Shown here: in pieces, positions 47,296 through 61,174 of the stretch
Position numbering within the stretch: position 1 is the first letter of the stretch
Layout of the letters: every line of letters begins with the position of its first letter
NCBI GenBank assembly: GCA_963971225.1
Contig: OZ020268.1
Location: 43,531,348 to 43,595,347 of the forward strand
DNA from: Melieria omissa
Lineage: Eukaryota > Arthropoda > Insecta > Diptera > Ulidiidae
Reading direction: 5' to 3'
DNA length: 64,000 nucleotides
Notes under the pieces: model-generated
Seen by the model: only the letters and a program-made list of their open reading frames with translations
What the model was told of the DNA's origin: nothing
Databases searched by the model: none
Translations under genes and position numbers: made by a program

Positions 47296-49681
47296 TTATA
47301 ACTATCGATAAGGAAAAAAATATTTGTTTCTTATAACAGTTACTATGCAACTCAAAAATATTTATTGCATGATAATAGTCGAGGTAAAGTCCTCAACTCC
47401 CCCAAAATCGGTATGTAGAAATTTATATCAATGTAATATTTATTCATATATTTATATATAATGATATCACCTGGCAACACGGTTTGTTACGACTGTATAG
47501 GGAGGAATGTTTTTGAATTTCACAACTACAAAAACAAAAGGTTCGTCTTTTCCTGACAAATTCATAACAATTAATTTTCAAGTAGTAGCGCAAAATTTTA
47601 GCAAAGTTTCACAACTATTAATAGATTTGGGCACACGCAGCAACACTTAGAGATGTGCTTTTTATACCGACATGTCAGTATGCCAACTCGTCCCAGTGCA
47701 GACAAAAGGCAGCAAAAGACAAATACACATATTTCGCACTGCGGTGTGGGCCAGTGTGGGCCAGCGCAGGTGTGGAGTACATTTTGCCATTCACCTTTTC
47801 TCTCCCCACCTGCACCAACAAAGGTATTCGGTGCAGGTGCAAAATGTGTATGGAAACAAGAGCCGGCAATAATTCATGTCAACGTAAATAACGCTGGCAT
47901 TATGGAGTTTTGATGCGGTGGTCGCTTGCACTGGCACCCCAAGTGCCGCTTTCCTGTTTTATTTTGGTTTTTTACTGTCACGTTTTTGGCATTTCCTTTG
48001 CTCGGCGCCTCGTTTCCCTATTCCTGCGCATACTCCACTTTGGCATTTAGTTGGTATGCACGATTCGTTTATTTATTTATTTGTTTTTACTGCAACAAAT
48101 GTGACACGAGAACCTAATTAATTATATTTACCGACCGGCTGACAGTTGTCAATATTCCCATAAACACTCTGTGTAGAGTTCAGTGTGTGGAAATGGAATA
48201 GGAAGGAGTGAGTGCCTGCAAATATGCTACAAAACTGAATTTTGTGGCCCTGTTATTCAGTATACTCTGGATAGTTTTGAATAGAAACTTCTGGATGGGA
48301 ATAAGGATATTTAAAATTTTTGTATTTAAATAATGTTTTTTCGACGATTGTTTTAGTTGATACAAACCGTGTTTAGATGATGAAAGGCGAGTTTTTTTCA
48401 AGCTTTTTAAATGAGTTCATCCTATCAAAGGCAACATATCCTATCCTATCAAACATATCATATTTCACACTTCATATTCTTTGATCCCATTAACCAATTT
48501 CGAAATTTACATACGAGTATAAACGTAAAACACTGAAAGTGAGATACTCCAAAATTCTGAACTGTGTTAGAATAAGGTATGAATACATTTTATGACTTTC
48601 AATTATTAATCATTTTTATTCCAATTTGTTGTTTTGATTGTATGACGTGTTAACAATTAGCATATACATAAAACATAAATCCGCAAAACTGAAAGGAACA
48701 TTTATTTCTGTCAAAATGAGACTCACGTCGGCGTTTTAACTATGAGTGCGCATATTTTATATAATTTTTTTATTTATACTTAAAGTAAAGTCAGTTAGTC
48801 GAAAATGAAATGAAAATGTCGTTAGCTAACGTAAGCAGTTTCGTCATTTAATGTTTCCACCTGCGACAATAAATGCTGCCACTTGCGTGTCACGTGCGCG
48901 CGCCAAAAAACAACTGTCCCCCAGAAGCACTGCCAACTAAAGCGGCGGGCAATTGTTGGTGGAACAATGAGAAATGGGGGCGAAAAATAAAGGTGCGATC
49001 TGGGCACAGTTTCACAAGTAAATAGGCATTGCAAATGAGCCGCAGTTATTGCGTACACACCGACGACCACAGCAACCAGTCATTTGCGGTCGCTTTTATT
49101 TGCCACAAAGCAAAGACGCAGAGGGAAACAATAGGAAGCAGTTGGATAAATTTAAATTCTTGTCGCGTGCACGCAAAGCGTTTTCGTAAATCAAAAACTC
49201 GTCTCACATGGGTTTGAGTGAACTGAAGCGTATCTGAAATGGCAATTTCATGAAACGCCTCAAAGTATACTAAAGGCTATAGAGAAGGAAACAAATAAGC
49301 ACAGCAGAAGCATCAGAGCTACCAACAGCATTAAAGTGACAAATCGAACAACTGAAACAAAAGCCATAAAAATCAATTTGCCATTTATTTGCTGAACACT
49401 TTGAGATTCGTAGAAAAGTGTTGTAAATAAATTTGAGAGCTGAGAGTTGAATACAGTTCGCTACGCTCTGCAATTTCCACAGTAATGCTAAACTTTTTGG
49501 CCGATATTACACTGAAATATTCTGTTTGCTCAGTGTGAGTCAATGAAGAGTTGTAGGTCCCCGCGGTAATTAAACTTTCTTGGCAGTAAATGCACCGCAA
49601 TTGGTTTAACACGTTCTACCCGGCGCATTTTTTCGATGTTTCTACGCATTACGTGTACGAGATGACAAGTTGTCGAAACAC

Positions 49682-49737
49682 AACTTCTACTTCACACCGA
49701 GTGAAACAGAACTTCTACTTCACACCGAGTGAAACAG
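49682..49737. repeat. Two perfect 28-bp tandem copies
   Basis: The 28-bp unit beginning aacttctacttcacaccgag is present twice, identical, at 49682-49709 and 49710-49737. Its ACTTCTACTTCA core resembles the unit of the minisatellite at 49902. Confidence 0.9.
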
Positions 49738-49901
49738 ACTTAAAAAAATATTCGAAAAAACATGTTTTAAACCTGCGTTTTTGTACATTAATGTTGTTGT
49801 AATGCTTGAAATGCAGCCCAGATTCCATACAAAATGCCAAAAACATGCATCAGCTACTCCGATCGTGCAAAACAAAACACCGTATGCTTGAAAATATTCT
49901 A

Positions 49902-50026
49902 CTTCAGTGCTTTACTTCAGTCTTGTTCTACTTCAGTGTTGTTCTACTTCCGTGTTGTTCCACTGCAGTATTGTTCTACTTCAGTGTTGTTCTACTTCAA
50001 TGTTGTTCTACTTACGTGTTGTTCTA
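49902..50026. repeat. 16-bp minisatellite, eight units
   Basis: Eight head-to-tail units have consensus cttcagtgttgttcta (starts 49902, 49915, 49931, 49947, 49963, 49979, 49995 and 50011). The first is shortened to 13 bp and the others differ at one to three positions. It creates a repetitive serine/valine/leucine frame that is not a gene. Confidence 0.9.
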
Positions 50027-51882
50027 TACTTCAAGGTGCTTGAAGTTCTCTTGTCGTTTCGTGCAGTATTCGTATGAATATCAAAAGCTTTCTTCACTGC
50101 AGTGCTTGTTTTGTAGTGAAAGTGAAGAAGAGCGACTCTATTTGAAAGCACAGCGATGGCTTACAAGTAATTTGTATAGTGCTTGCGCCGCTCTTTAGTA
50201 TACACATCCAGACAATCGCTCTTCCTGATATAATCAATGCACCGTGCGTATTTTTGTGGAGTCAACTGTCTGGAAGTTAATGTTCCCACCAGTAGCGCAA
50301 GCACGGGATTTTGCTAATCAAAACCATTCCAATATATGTTTGTGATAAAAATGTTGGATGGCAAATAAAGATTCAAAGAATATCAGGTTCAACACTTTTG
50401 TGCATACTTTTCCCACTTTTTGGGGATTTTCTTTTCTTAAGTCCGCGTTCCTCGGCTTACTGTTCTGTTACTGTTCTGAAAAATTTGAATCTGTTCAGTA
50501 AAGAATAGCACGAAACTACATCTAGTACTGATCCCAACTGATGGACAGCCAGATAGACTTTGTCAGATTCTGATACTTTCTGAGTGTAAATATTTACTAC
50601 CAGAATACAAAGTTTCAATCCAAAATTAAAGTTTACTCACATTTGTATTTATTTACTTAAACCCTTTACTTCACTAAACTGATCACAGACCTCAGCATAT
50701 GGAAGCATTGCTGTCCTGGAGCAATTATTACGCCAACAATTTCTTGCTTAACGCTAAGGAATTTTAAAAACTCGGAATTTTAATAAACTTTCAAATCTCC
50801 ATAAACAACGCAATTAATCCTTTCCTCTACGTTGTCCTATTTTCCTGTCATTAAATTTATGCGAAAAGTTTTCGACGCATCTCTTAACTGTGGCGCAATT
50901 TCAAAGAAGCATCGGCAGTTTGCATAATCGCAAAGCAGTTGTTCTTTCTAACCTTACTCCCCGTCGCGGCATTCCCACTCACCAATTGCAGCCAAAGCGC
51001 GAGTACACAATTCACAATGATATTGAAATAAAATAAAATTGCATAGACACTCCGTGCGACTGTTGTCTACAGCGCCGAATACACTCGGCGCTCCTCTGTT
51101 GGGGACAGGCCGCAGTGCCGGAGGGGCACACAGCTGCGCCTTTCTTTGTCGACAAACTTGAAAATGATTTCCAAAAATACGCGTCAGCTGCAGTGCGCTG
51201 CACAATTTTGACGGCTGTCATGGCTGGCGGAGCGGTGCGCGAGCGTGGCGTGACTCGGAGTGTCTGGCTGGGTGCATGTGCGGCGTCTATTTGCGGCGCG
51301 CGCTCTGCATTGCGGTGCCGGGCGGATGCGAAGTTGTTTTGCATTTTATTTGATGAGATTCCGTGCGCGCTCCGCTCGCTCCTGCAATGCTTGCACGACA
51401 TGGACAAATATTGCAAATTTTGCGAAAGGGCTGCGTGCTGCAGCGCACTCGTGCTGCGATTTATTTTCACTTGTAATAAAATGTGAACACATACAAATGC
51501 ACAAACTTGCTCTCGGATACATGGCTGCCTGTCCATGTGTACAGTTATTATATATGTAAATACATGTGTCACATATTGTGCAAGTTTTGTGTTTCGCAAG
51601 CGTCAAAAACGCCGCTTGGCAGTTGGTAAAATCATTTTAAGCTCATTCTGATGGTTTTCCAGAAACGTTCGCTTTGCTGGCTTGGAATTATTAAAATGTA
51701 CAACTCGAACGCTTTTCAATGTCACTCAAAATGTTTCGCATGTAATTTGGCAAGGAAGCGCTTGCAGCAAGGTACCGAGGGTCGTTGTTGCAGGCACATC
51801 TGTGGCTGATTGGTTGTTCCTCATTTCGAATGCTAGTTTGGACAAATTCTTATTTTGCTGATATTTAAAAAACGAAAACTCC

Positions 51883-52014
51883 GACCTCGATAGTCCAGCG
51901 GGTAGCGCGATGGCTTTTCGCACTAGAGACTCAAGGTTCGATTGCTAATAGTTCGGACTGGTTAAACACTCGTCTACTTCTATCACTATCCACTAGAAGT
52001 AGCTGAGAGTTATC
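51883..52014 (+). mobile_element. SINE-A copy 3, 3'-truncated
   Basis: The head reads GACCTCGATAGTCCAGCGGG and TAGCGCGATGGCTTTTCGCA, with a B box variant GGTTCGATTGC at 51935-51945, followed by CTCGTCTACTTCTATCACTA and a decayed GAAGTAGCTGAGAGTTAT. The body and LINE-like tail are absent. Confidence 0.8.
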
Positions 52015-54698
52015 AGCAACGCACAACTATTTCAATTATTATTAATGCATTACAAAAACACCCAAGCATGGGGTGAAAAACGATGCCACCAGCATGCATT
52101 ATATAAGCGCCCTCATGGACCACTCAACGTGAAACTAATTCAAGTATTTGCATTTTGCTGCAAGGCGATTGCTGGTCAAATACTTGAAGATGATAAGCAA
52201 CTATGAGCTCATGTTTCTCTGTCAAATATTGAACCATTAGTGCGACAACTTATGACTTATTGTAATTCAGTCTTGCTACTTGTGCTGTGAAGCAGGCTTT
52301 ATGCAAATCTCGGTCAAACAGTAACTTGTATTCAACAGCCACTTCAACGAGGAGCGAAATAGCAAATCGATGCAGCCACTGATTTCCTCACAATGACATT
52401 CGTTCATGTTGCCACTTTGAAATGTTTACCATTCGATTCTATAGATCAAAGTCGAAATCGGCGAATCTGCACTTAACTAATGCCAACCATCACTATAATA
52501 AAGTCGATTTCATGCTCGATCAGCTGAAAACGCCATTGGCTCATCGGCAACGTCGCACAAGCTATTTCCCAGTGTTTTCGCTGCTACTTTGACATTGCCG
52601 AATATTAATTTTTAGAGGAAAAAGTCAAATTTAAAACATTAGGAAGCATATTAACCGCTCCACCAACCAACTTGTCAGCACCATTAAATAATGTTGCATA
52701 CTTGTGGGCGTTGGCAATTTTTCAGCCCGGTTACTTGTGATGAAATTCGTTGAGGTTGGGCGAAAATCGAGCGGAAAAATATTTGCTGCAATTTCAAGCA
52801 TATTAAGCAGCGCACAACCGTGTGATGATGTGTTCCAGCCAAGACGGCAAAGAAACCGCACGGTAAAAGCCGGGCAAATGAAATTTCTCAGCAATTTTGC
52901 AAAATTCATGTACGCGCAAATTGAATCAGCGTCAGCGCAGAGTGAAAATTTGCACACATACATTCACACACACATGTGGCCATGCAGTTTGACACACATT
53001 AACGCAAACACATTAACACAAATCGACAGCGCTAACGGTCGGAACATTCTGCGACGCAACTGTCATTCGTCAACTTGTGGCGACGTGTGCGTGCGCGTGT
53101 CTCTTGACGTGGAGAATAATTTAAGTTATTCAAGCACCATACGAGTATGCATTACGTTTTGGGCCCACGCCAAATATAAATGGGATCTCCCAAGAGGCGG
53201 CACGCTGAGTGCAAAAGTATTCCGCAGAGTTGCCACGCTACGGATCAATAAATTCATTTACGCCAAAAGTTGGTTTCTTCTAAACTTTGCACGAGGTGTA
53301 ACTTTAATCACCGCTTCTGCTAAAAACCATGTTTCCACTATCGTGGGCACATTTTATAGAATTTTGCTACATGTTGCCTGCTTCTGCATATTGCTCTACT
53401 TCAATCACGTTTGCAATATATGTCACTTGGTAAAGCGCTGTCATTCGTTTCCATTACAAAGCGAACGAGGTATTGCGTGCCACTTCATTGTTGCAACAGC
53501 AGCTGCGACTTTCTTGCAGCGCAGTCAACTCCGCCACCTGAGCGTACAAGCGAGTTGCCATAAACACAATTTTAATGCTTCATAAATTGAAAACGCACAA
53601 AGCACCCGTACAAGGGGTTGCGGTGGTGCCCCTCACACCCCTATGCGGTGCGTACGTGGCTCGTAAATTGCCAGAGCATTTAAATAAAATACAGATTTCT
53701 GCTTTGAGCAGCCGCGGCAAATGGCATGTGCGGCCGACCGGCGGAAGACGTTAGGTGAGGCTATGCTGGCGAAATTTATAAGCAACAGACTTTTTTGGCC
53801 GTTGCACTTCGTCAAGGCCCCAACGCTCGAATGCAATGCAGAATGCAGCGTTTCCTAAAATATAACTGAAATATTTTCCGCTACAACGACTGAAGCTTGT
53901 TTGGTAATAAATTTTGTTGCCGCACCTCTGGTGCCGCAGTCAGCCGCAGCCGTTGCACAGCCCTCGATGCGGTTCGGGGCGTTGGAAAATGTTGCATGGC
54001 GCAGCGCTTCAGAGTTTTGCACGTATTGCAGTGTGTCAGTGTTCTAAATGGCCTTTCACTGCAGGCACTCGTTGCTCAATAAAAAACAATGTTACGTATA
54101 CGCCCCGTATGCCGTGGTGAATGAGCTCACAGATTGTGTGCGCGCACTTTGAAAATCCAATAAAACTGCTTATCTTGGGTAGAAGAGTTTGAAACGTTAC
54201 TTGAGTCTTTTGCGTATATTTTTCGTTTTTTGTATTTGAGGCAGAGGTTAATTTGAGTTAGCAGTATAAATTGTTGAATTATCTTAAAGTTGATGGATAA
54301 ATTGGAACGGAATACTTCCCATGAGCCAAGAGTAGAATTATTGAACTCCTGGAATTGTTATGTTCCTTAAAGACGTGGATATTTGAACAAATTTTCATTA
54401 GAGAAGAATGAACAAAATAAATAGTCATTCGATTTGAGGCAAAAATGTATTCCTAAGGAGGAAAAATAATACGATTAGAAAAACAATCAACGTTTTTGAA
54501 ATTAAAAAATTTGTCAAGCAAGAAGAATTTTGAGTGGCAAAATAAATATTAAAGAAATATTTTTAATTTTTAGAAAACCAATTAAGCTGTAAAATAAGCA
54601 TTATTTGAAAAAAAAGTTAATACAGTCAGTTGTTTTGGAGGCGAAAATAAAAGTTGACATTTAAACAAAAGACAAATTAATGTTGCTGCTGTTGGCAG

Positions 54699-55031
54699 CC
54701 GCCGTGGCTCAGTTGGTTAGTGCGCGGTCCAACGAGTCGCATGCAGAGCGACGCAAGATCGAATACTGCATGTAGTAACACCTAAAAAAAAAATAACGGG
54801 AAACTCGTTTTCTCTTTCGGTGGCTGTCCTCTCAGCTGGAAATGGCAAACCTCTGAGAGTAAAAATTGCCTATGAAAATGCTCCCAACCTGCCGTTCGGA
54901 ACCGGCATAAAACTGTAGGTCCCTTCCACCCGCGAACAAAATTCACACGCACAACACGGGTGGTTGCGGGAAGCTAGGCCTTAGTCTCGCGTAAGCGGGC
55001 TGTCGTGCCAATCAATTATTATTATTATTAT
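54699..55031 (+). mobile_element. SINE-B copy 3 with TTA-repeat tail
   Basis: It begins CCGCCGTGGCTCAGTTGG, with TTAGTGCG completing the tRNA-like A-box region and a weak B box GATCGAATACT. The body is shared with the copies at 16023 and 26952 (GGCTGTCCTCTCAGC, CTCTGAGAGTAAAAATTGCC, TAAAACTGTAGGTCCCTTCC) and the 3' end is GGGCTGTCGTGCCAATCAA followed by (TTA)n to about 55031. Confidence 0.87.
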
Positions 55032-55106
55032 GTTTATAGATTTACGATCTCTCAGCTGGGAATTTTTACTTTTTATTGTGAATTATTTTTATAGAATAAA
55101 CAGAGT

Positions 55107-55320
55107 TTCTTACTTACTTACTTACTTAAATAGCCATAAAAACTCGTTATCGGGTTACGGCCTGCCGCAAAACTTCTCTCCAGGCGCCTCTGTTGTTCAC
55201 ACCAAGAGATGACAAGGCCTCTTCAACTTGGTCCTTCCACCGGAAACACGGCCTCCATCTTCGCCGTCGACCTGCAACCATCGCATCGAACACCTTTTTC
55301 GCCGGAGCTTCGTCGACAGA
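55107..55320 (-). mobile_element. LINE ORF2 C-terminal fragment with TAAG tail
   Basis: On the minus strand, 55316-55140 encodes VDEAPAKKVFDAMVAGRRRR, then FRWKDQVEEALSSLGV and RGAWREVLRQA. This is the RW-DQV-LGV...W...V.QA block found at the C-terminus of many insect non-LTR ORF2 proteins. It is followed by a short 3' UTR and a (TAAG)n tail at 55127-55108. It lies directly downstream of the SINE-B copy in opposite orientation. Confidence 0.7.
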
Positions 55321-58300
55321 GAGAGTTTCTAGACTAACTATTTAATGAAATTCGTGGTCGTACATTTCCATGTTCGCAAATTGAAGTAAATTTAAATAAA
55401 TTTATTGGGATTAACTGTCCCTATCAAAGCTAATACTGCTAAGCACTTACCTGCGATAATATACTTGAAGCAGAACCCAGCAAAACCGGCATTAATAATG
55501 AAAATATCTGTATGACAACACACAGCCAAACCAATCAAATCGTGCTATGCAATTCCAAAGAAATAAATTCATTTACGTTTTAAATAAACCTGCTAATCCT
55601 CCAGTATTCACAACAAACAATGCTACTGTCACTATTTACATGTGGCATTGCTTATTGGAAAATCCGCAAAAATAATACAAAACATTTTAATAGAAAATGA
55701 CGGAGGAACAGTTGGTGAGTTCGGTAAATTCCACGCCCATATCAAATCACATGACACGCACACAAACACCCACAACAATGCGAAAATCATAAAACCACGC
55801 ACATCAACATACACACTGACAGCTCGGATAGCTGACGAAACTAGCGAAACGGACAAACTGACAGCATAAAAAGGCCACATTGAAGCTGTTGTGCAACAAA
55901 ATGAAGAAAATATCGAAAAAGCGAAAACAACCAAACGACTGCACGCTGCAGCGAAGCCGAAAAATTTTTATAAATTAATTTTTGTTTACGTTGCAAATAA
56001 AACAACAGACCACAGAGAGATGTAGCAACAAAAACTAATCGATATGGCGGCAAATGTGTTCGTGCCTATGCAATATGCATGCGATGTGTCCTTCGGATTT
56101 CGCATATCCATTCAACGGCGCGAATGAGATTTCACTTTCGCCTTGTTTTCATTTTATTTGCATGGTACAATTAATTTCTGATTTCTGACAGTTTTTCAAT
56201 TATTGTTGTATATAAATATTCGCCATGTGGCAGTCGGCAAATATTGTGCATTGGGGAAGTCGGAACAGATGGCCTCGTCACACTTCAACTGTTGTGCTTG
56301 TTCTGTTTTTCGGTACTCGGCGAGGTACCGAGTCTTGAAGTTACAAGTGGGTACAACAAATGTTTACCTAACATATGGACAATTGATATTTTTTGTGAAC
56401 TCAGTATTTACTGAAACAAATGAGCCAATAAATCATATGGCAAATCCACGTTATCATATTTTATTATATTTTTCTCAATTTTGAAGGCTGTTTGGTTTTA
56501 ATATGTGAAATAATATGCTGGGTTTTGGGGCGCTGTCTATGAAAGTGATTAGGGCTTATCTCCATTACGCTTTCAGTGCTATTACTGCATGCGATTTATT
56601 GGACAATATCGTTTCGGAACAGTTCCAATACAAAAACGTTGAGAAAATCCGTCCTAATATGAAAACCAACGATTTTTATGTTTTTCAGTGAGCCCTTAAA
56701 TTGTTTATAATGGCGGCCTTGTTTCTCAAGATTAAAGACCACATTTCTTAAATTTATTTTGTGCACACCTTGAATTCTATGGAATTACGCTTAAAAAAAT
56801 GAGCGATGAGTGAGCTTCAGGAATTAAGTATTTGAAAATTTGAAGGCCAAATTAGAGTCAACTCACTAACACGAATTTGACTATAGAGTATAGATGACTA
56901 TTTTGGGAGTTGACCAACCGGACAACGAATGATTTCACAATTCGAAAACACCACTCATAGAAATTACTTAGATCAAAGTTAGGTCTGGTACAGATAAAGT
57001 TTTTGCCTAACTAAATGCAATTTAGCAAGCAACATTTCATTATTTATTTATTGTCGCTTATACAATATTCATACAAAGGAACATCGCGACAAACTGGGCA
57101 TAATTTGATTGCACAATTTTATTGCATAGGCGGGCTCTGTGCGCCATGATCTGCTGCTTTGTGTCGCCAAATTGCGCAATACCTCGCTTCCGCGGCCACC
57201 ACGAAATACAATAATCCCGATAAAATTACCGACACAATTGTGCAGCCTCTGCTGCTCCATTCGCTTTCTGATTAGTTTGGTTGGCTGTGGTTCTCTCTTA
57301 TTTTTACAATCCGCCAATATTGTACCCCCTTTGCCTCCCAGTCTGCGATTCACCACGCATGCAATTCACCTTTTCGATTAGCGGTCGACGGTGCGCCATC
57401 GAGTCCGACATTTGTTCACCTGTGCGGCGCCGCTTTCGAATCAGCAATGCGAAAAAAATAAATCCAGCTTTTCTCATTTTGAATTTTCGTGCACGTTTTT
57501 CCGTTTTTTTATGATTTTCATTATTTTCACAATTTTTGCGCTCTTTGTGGCGGTTCCAGTTAGAATTCTTCCGCTGCAACTATCTGCAATGGTGGCGTTA
57601 GTGTGCGTGCGCGTTTTATGAGCTTTTTATGTGAATTTCCGCTGCTGTTTCCCATACCTTCGCCCGCATTGGCTCTGTGTTTCCGCAGAATTGCAATTGT
57701 GTGCGCCGCGGCGCCGTTGCCTACGGACTGACTGCTGCTTGTTCGACCGGCGTTGACCTGCAGCTGGGATCAGAGCAGAGCGGGAAAATCCGTTTGGACA
57801 CTGCATTGTCATTTTCTGTTTTATTTTCGCGCCCTGCTCCCTACCCGCACTACGCACTCTCTTGCTTCATGCCTCTGTTCCGCCGCAAAGCAAATATGCG
57901 CAGCCAGTGTCCTGGCTGTTGTTTTGTTAGCCGCTGTCAGCCTTTTAAATGGTTTTTCTTGCCAACGGACCATTCGGCCCTCTGGTGCCTGACAGCGCTG
58001 CCACTTAGCCGTATTGGTCGTAATGGCTTTCGCCTTGATTTGTTTTCACTGGCCTCTGCCACTGCCCGCACATTGCATTTGCCACACTTAAAAGGCGATT
58101 TGCTAATCCGCACCGCGGCATTTGATGTTGTCATGATCCCGCTTATGCCTCATGGTGTCGTTTTGTTTTTGTTGTTTTCTGTGTGGTCAAACAAAACTTA
58201 TTAAGTTGCGGCCAAAGAAAAGGCGAACTTGAAAACCGTTTGATCATCACCCACGTCTCGAGACCTATAACCGAAACAGCCGAAAGTCAGCTCGATTGAT

Positions 58301-59699
58301 GAATGAGGATGGCAGATGGCAAGAGTAAACCTGCCGAGTCACCTCTGTGGCATTTCAACAAGTCATGCCCTGGGACCCGCTCAGCCATCAGCAAGTTTTA
58401 TTTGTTTGGTGCTTTCAGCTTATTTCATTCGAGGACGTTGAATCGTTCGAGGGCACTTTATTCACTGTTTTACAGCACTTTGCTTGATACCTGAAAGCGT
58501 GCTGCTGCGTACAAGGGCAGCCATTTAAAGGGGCGTGAAAACTTCCGTTAAACGTAATGCAAACACATCGTTAAGGACCACTCAGAAATCCAAGGGCAGT
58601 ATTCAGAGGTACAAACAGCGATAAGAGGCGAGACAAGTAAAGCGAGCAATGTTAAAAAATGCTGACGTCGAAAACTCATTGCCAACATTTTTTGAATAGT
58701 CAAAAACGTTTATGTTTTGAAGTGAAAACCTTTTTTTTTGCTTTTACTTCGTAACAAAATGTTAGCACTTTCTGACAACATTATCACTTGGTTTGAACAA
58801 TTAAGTAAATATTTTGGAAATTATAAGCAAAAGTGAGAACCGAACTGGTATTTCTGGTTGAAGTCTAATCCCAGAATCTAAAATTATCAAACATCTAATA
58901 CCTAGTCAACTTGAATGGAACCGCAAACAATGCGTTTAATACGTATTGCGATTTCGTTCCAATGCTCGTTTGTTGCTGGCTATTGAAATTCTACATAAAA
59001 GTTCTGTGGCACTTCAGAAAATGCTACAAAAAGGGATTCATAAATTCTGCTTCATTGCATGCGAACGACTATTTACAATGCCACGAACGTTTCGAAATTG
59101 CAATCACGATAAGCGCAAAATCCAACTTGCCCATTTACACAGCCCACACCCCCCACCCCCACACACACACACACCGTACATGCGCCTTGTGACTAGCCAC
59201 ACGACGATGCGGAAGGCAATTCAAATTCTGCTGCACCATTGCTCCATAATTTCTGTGCAAGTGCGGAAATTGTTTTGTGCATGTAATTTGGCAATTTATT
59301 GCGGCACACTTATAGACGAAGCCGCGCATAATACATCGCATTTTGTTACGAGCGGAAAAACGTGCAAAGGTGAAATATGGAACTCCGGATATATTACACA
59401 AAGTTGAGACTGAAACTGGACTGAAATAAGCTCGATTCAGAGTGAAATGTGTGAAATGCTTATACGACTTTTGTGGATAACTTTTACAACAGATTATTCT
59501 ATACCCGGGAATCCTGCAATCCCAGCAATCCTGTTCAGCGTGAAATAATTCGTTCATATCTGAATCAAAGCAAACATATTCGAACAAGCATTGGACCAAA
59601 TTTGAAATTTGAATTCAGAATTTTATTCAAAAGTAAACTGAATTCAGTAGAATTGATCGACGTCATCGATCCAAAGATGTCCTTCCTACCCTCTTATGA

Positions 59700-60017
59700 T
59701 TGATTTGTAAACGAAATAGGAGCAAAGATAGTAAAAATTTTGATTTTAACATAACAGCGGACAACTTTTTTACTTCTGAGTCATTGCCTGACTCCCTATT
59801 TATAATTTTCTTCAGAATTGTGCCACCCAATTATGCATACCGAGCATTCATGAAAGACAAACAATTTTCTTTTCATCACAGTTTTTACATTGAAAATGGT
59901 TTTAAAGCCATTTTAGGAGCTAAAATACCCTTAAGTTCGTTTCTGCAACCATCAGAAGCACAAAAACGGGACTTTGACGGTCGGTTAAAAGCCCTTGACT
60001 CGTGCTATATCTGTTAA
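59700..60017 (+). pseudogene. Possible piggyBac-type relic, weak
   Basis: Within a 105-codon frame (starting at a non-ATG codon) residues FNITADNFFTS (59745-59777) match the RNxTxDNFFTS block around the second catalytic aspartate of piggyBac transposases. The following residues (SLPDSLFIIFFRIVPP) do not continue the family, and no other piggyBac motif or TTAA-flanked ends were found, so this may be chance. Confidence 0.2.
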
Positions 60018-61174
60018 ATAATTAAGTTTAAGTGTAACTAATGTAATCTGCGTTTTTATGAACGTCTTCAGTTAGAAATTACTTTTTGACCGATTCTCAT
60101 CTAAATTAATACTAAAATTTTTCATATGATTTACATACATATATCAATTTGTATATACATTAAACAAATTAAATATGGAAACAATTTCAAGCAATAAAAT
60201 GGAGATGTAGCGACTTATGAACAAATCAATTAAAACGAATGCGCTATGATTTCACATCGCTTCCATACCCACAGAGCCGTACTGCGCGAGTATTTGCTCA
60301 GACATCCATTAAAAGTTTTGCTAATTACTGCTAATAATTACAAAAGTTATTCAAGTTATTCATGTTTACGCAAGCCGCGAAATGTTATGCAGCAAAATAC
60401 AGAAATTACGCTCCGCCCATTGGCAGAGTATGCGTGGAAGAGGAATTAGAAGTGCTGATTTGCATATTGTTTGCTGTTAGATGTTTGCCAGTTCAATGTT
60501 TGACTTGTGTAGTGGCTGTGTGAGTGAGCGACAAACAATGTGCGACCAAGGATCGCTTACCTTCGTGTAACATTTTTCAGTACATGCTGCATGCAAATTA
60601 TACACAAACAATGTCGGCCTGCTGTCAGCCCGAAGGCAGCACTGCACTTCCCCTTTCATGCTCACTTTTAGGGGAGTTAAAGAGGACCAACAATAAAAAT
60701 TGGAGAAAATGGTGCACTGTATGCATAAATTAAATATTGCCAGCGCTCAGAACAGATCAGGGAATAAGAGATGGAAGGTGAGAGGAGAAACTCAAAAGTG
60801 CACTGATTGCAAGAAAACAAATTTATTGCACACACTCGAGTATGTTAAAAATTATTGAAAATGTGATGGGAAAGCGTTTACAACAGGGCGAACAAGAGTT
60901 AACCGAAAAAATTTATAGAAACTAAAGTTGAAACTTGAAACTGAATTAAAAAAAACAAACGAAAATAAGCAATTAAATTAAAATGGCATTCGAATAGTTT
61001 GAAAGTTAAGGTTGAGAAGTAACGATAAAGTTGCAGCATAAAATTATGAAAAATAAACTCAATTTATGTAAAAAGGACGAAAGTGATAAACTAAATTTCA
61101 GTTCTGTTGACGGACTTCTGTATACTCTGCGCAATCTAAACCCTTCTGCTTATATTTAGAAACTTTAGAGTTCA

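Noticed and set aside
49806..50198. 130-codon frame with repeated LLYFSVVLLPCC-like blocks
   Set aside because: Produced by the 16-bp minisatellite read in frame; not a protein repeat.
51012..51599. 195-codon minus-strand frame and overlapping plus-strand frames
   Set aside because: GC-rich patch with frames open on both strands at once and no domains; more likely regulatory DNA than a gene.
52704..53585. Longest uninterrupted frame in the window (293 codons, + strand)
   Set aside because: It starts at GTG, not ATG. It has no recognisable domain, a stretch encoded by an ACACATAC-type simple repeat, and no splice or promoter context. Treated as chance in a GC-richer patch, though a coding-potential test would settle it.
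57677..58204. 175-codon plus-strand frame
   Set aside because: Begins at a non-ATG codon, no domain, composition typical of open frames in GC-richer intronic DNA.
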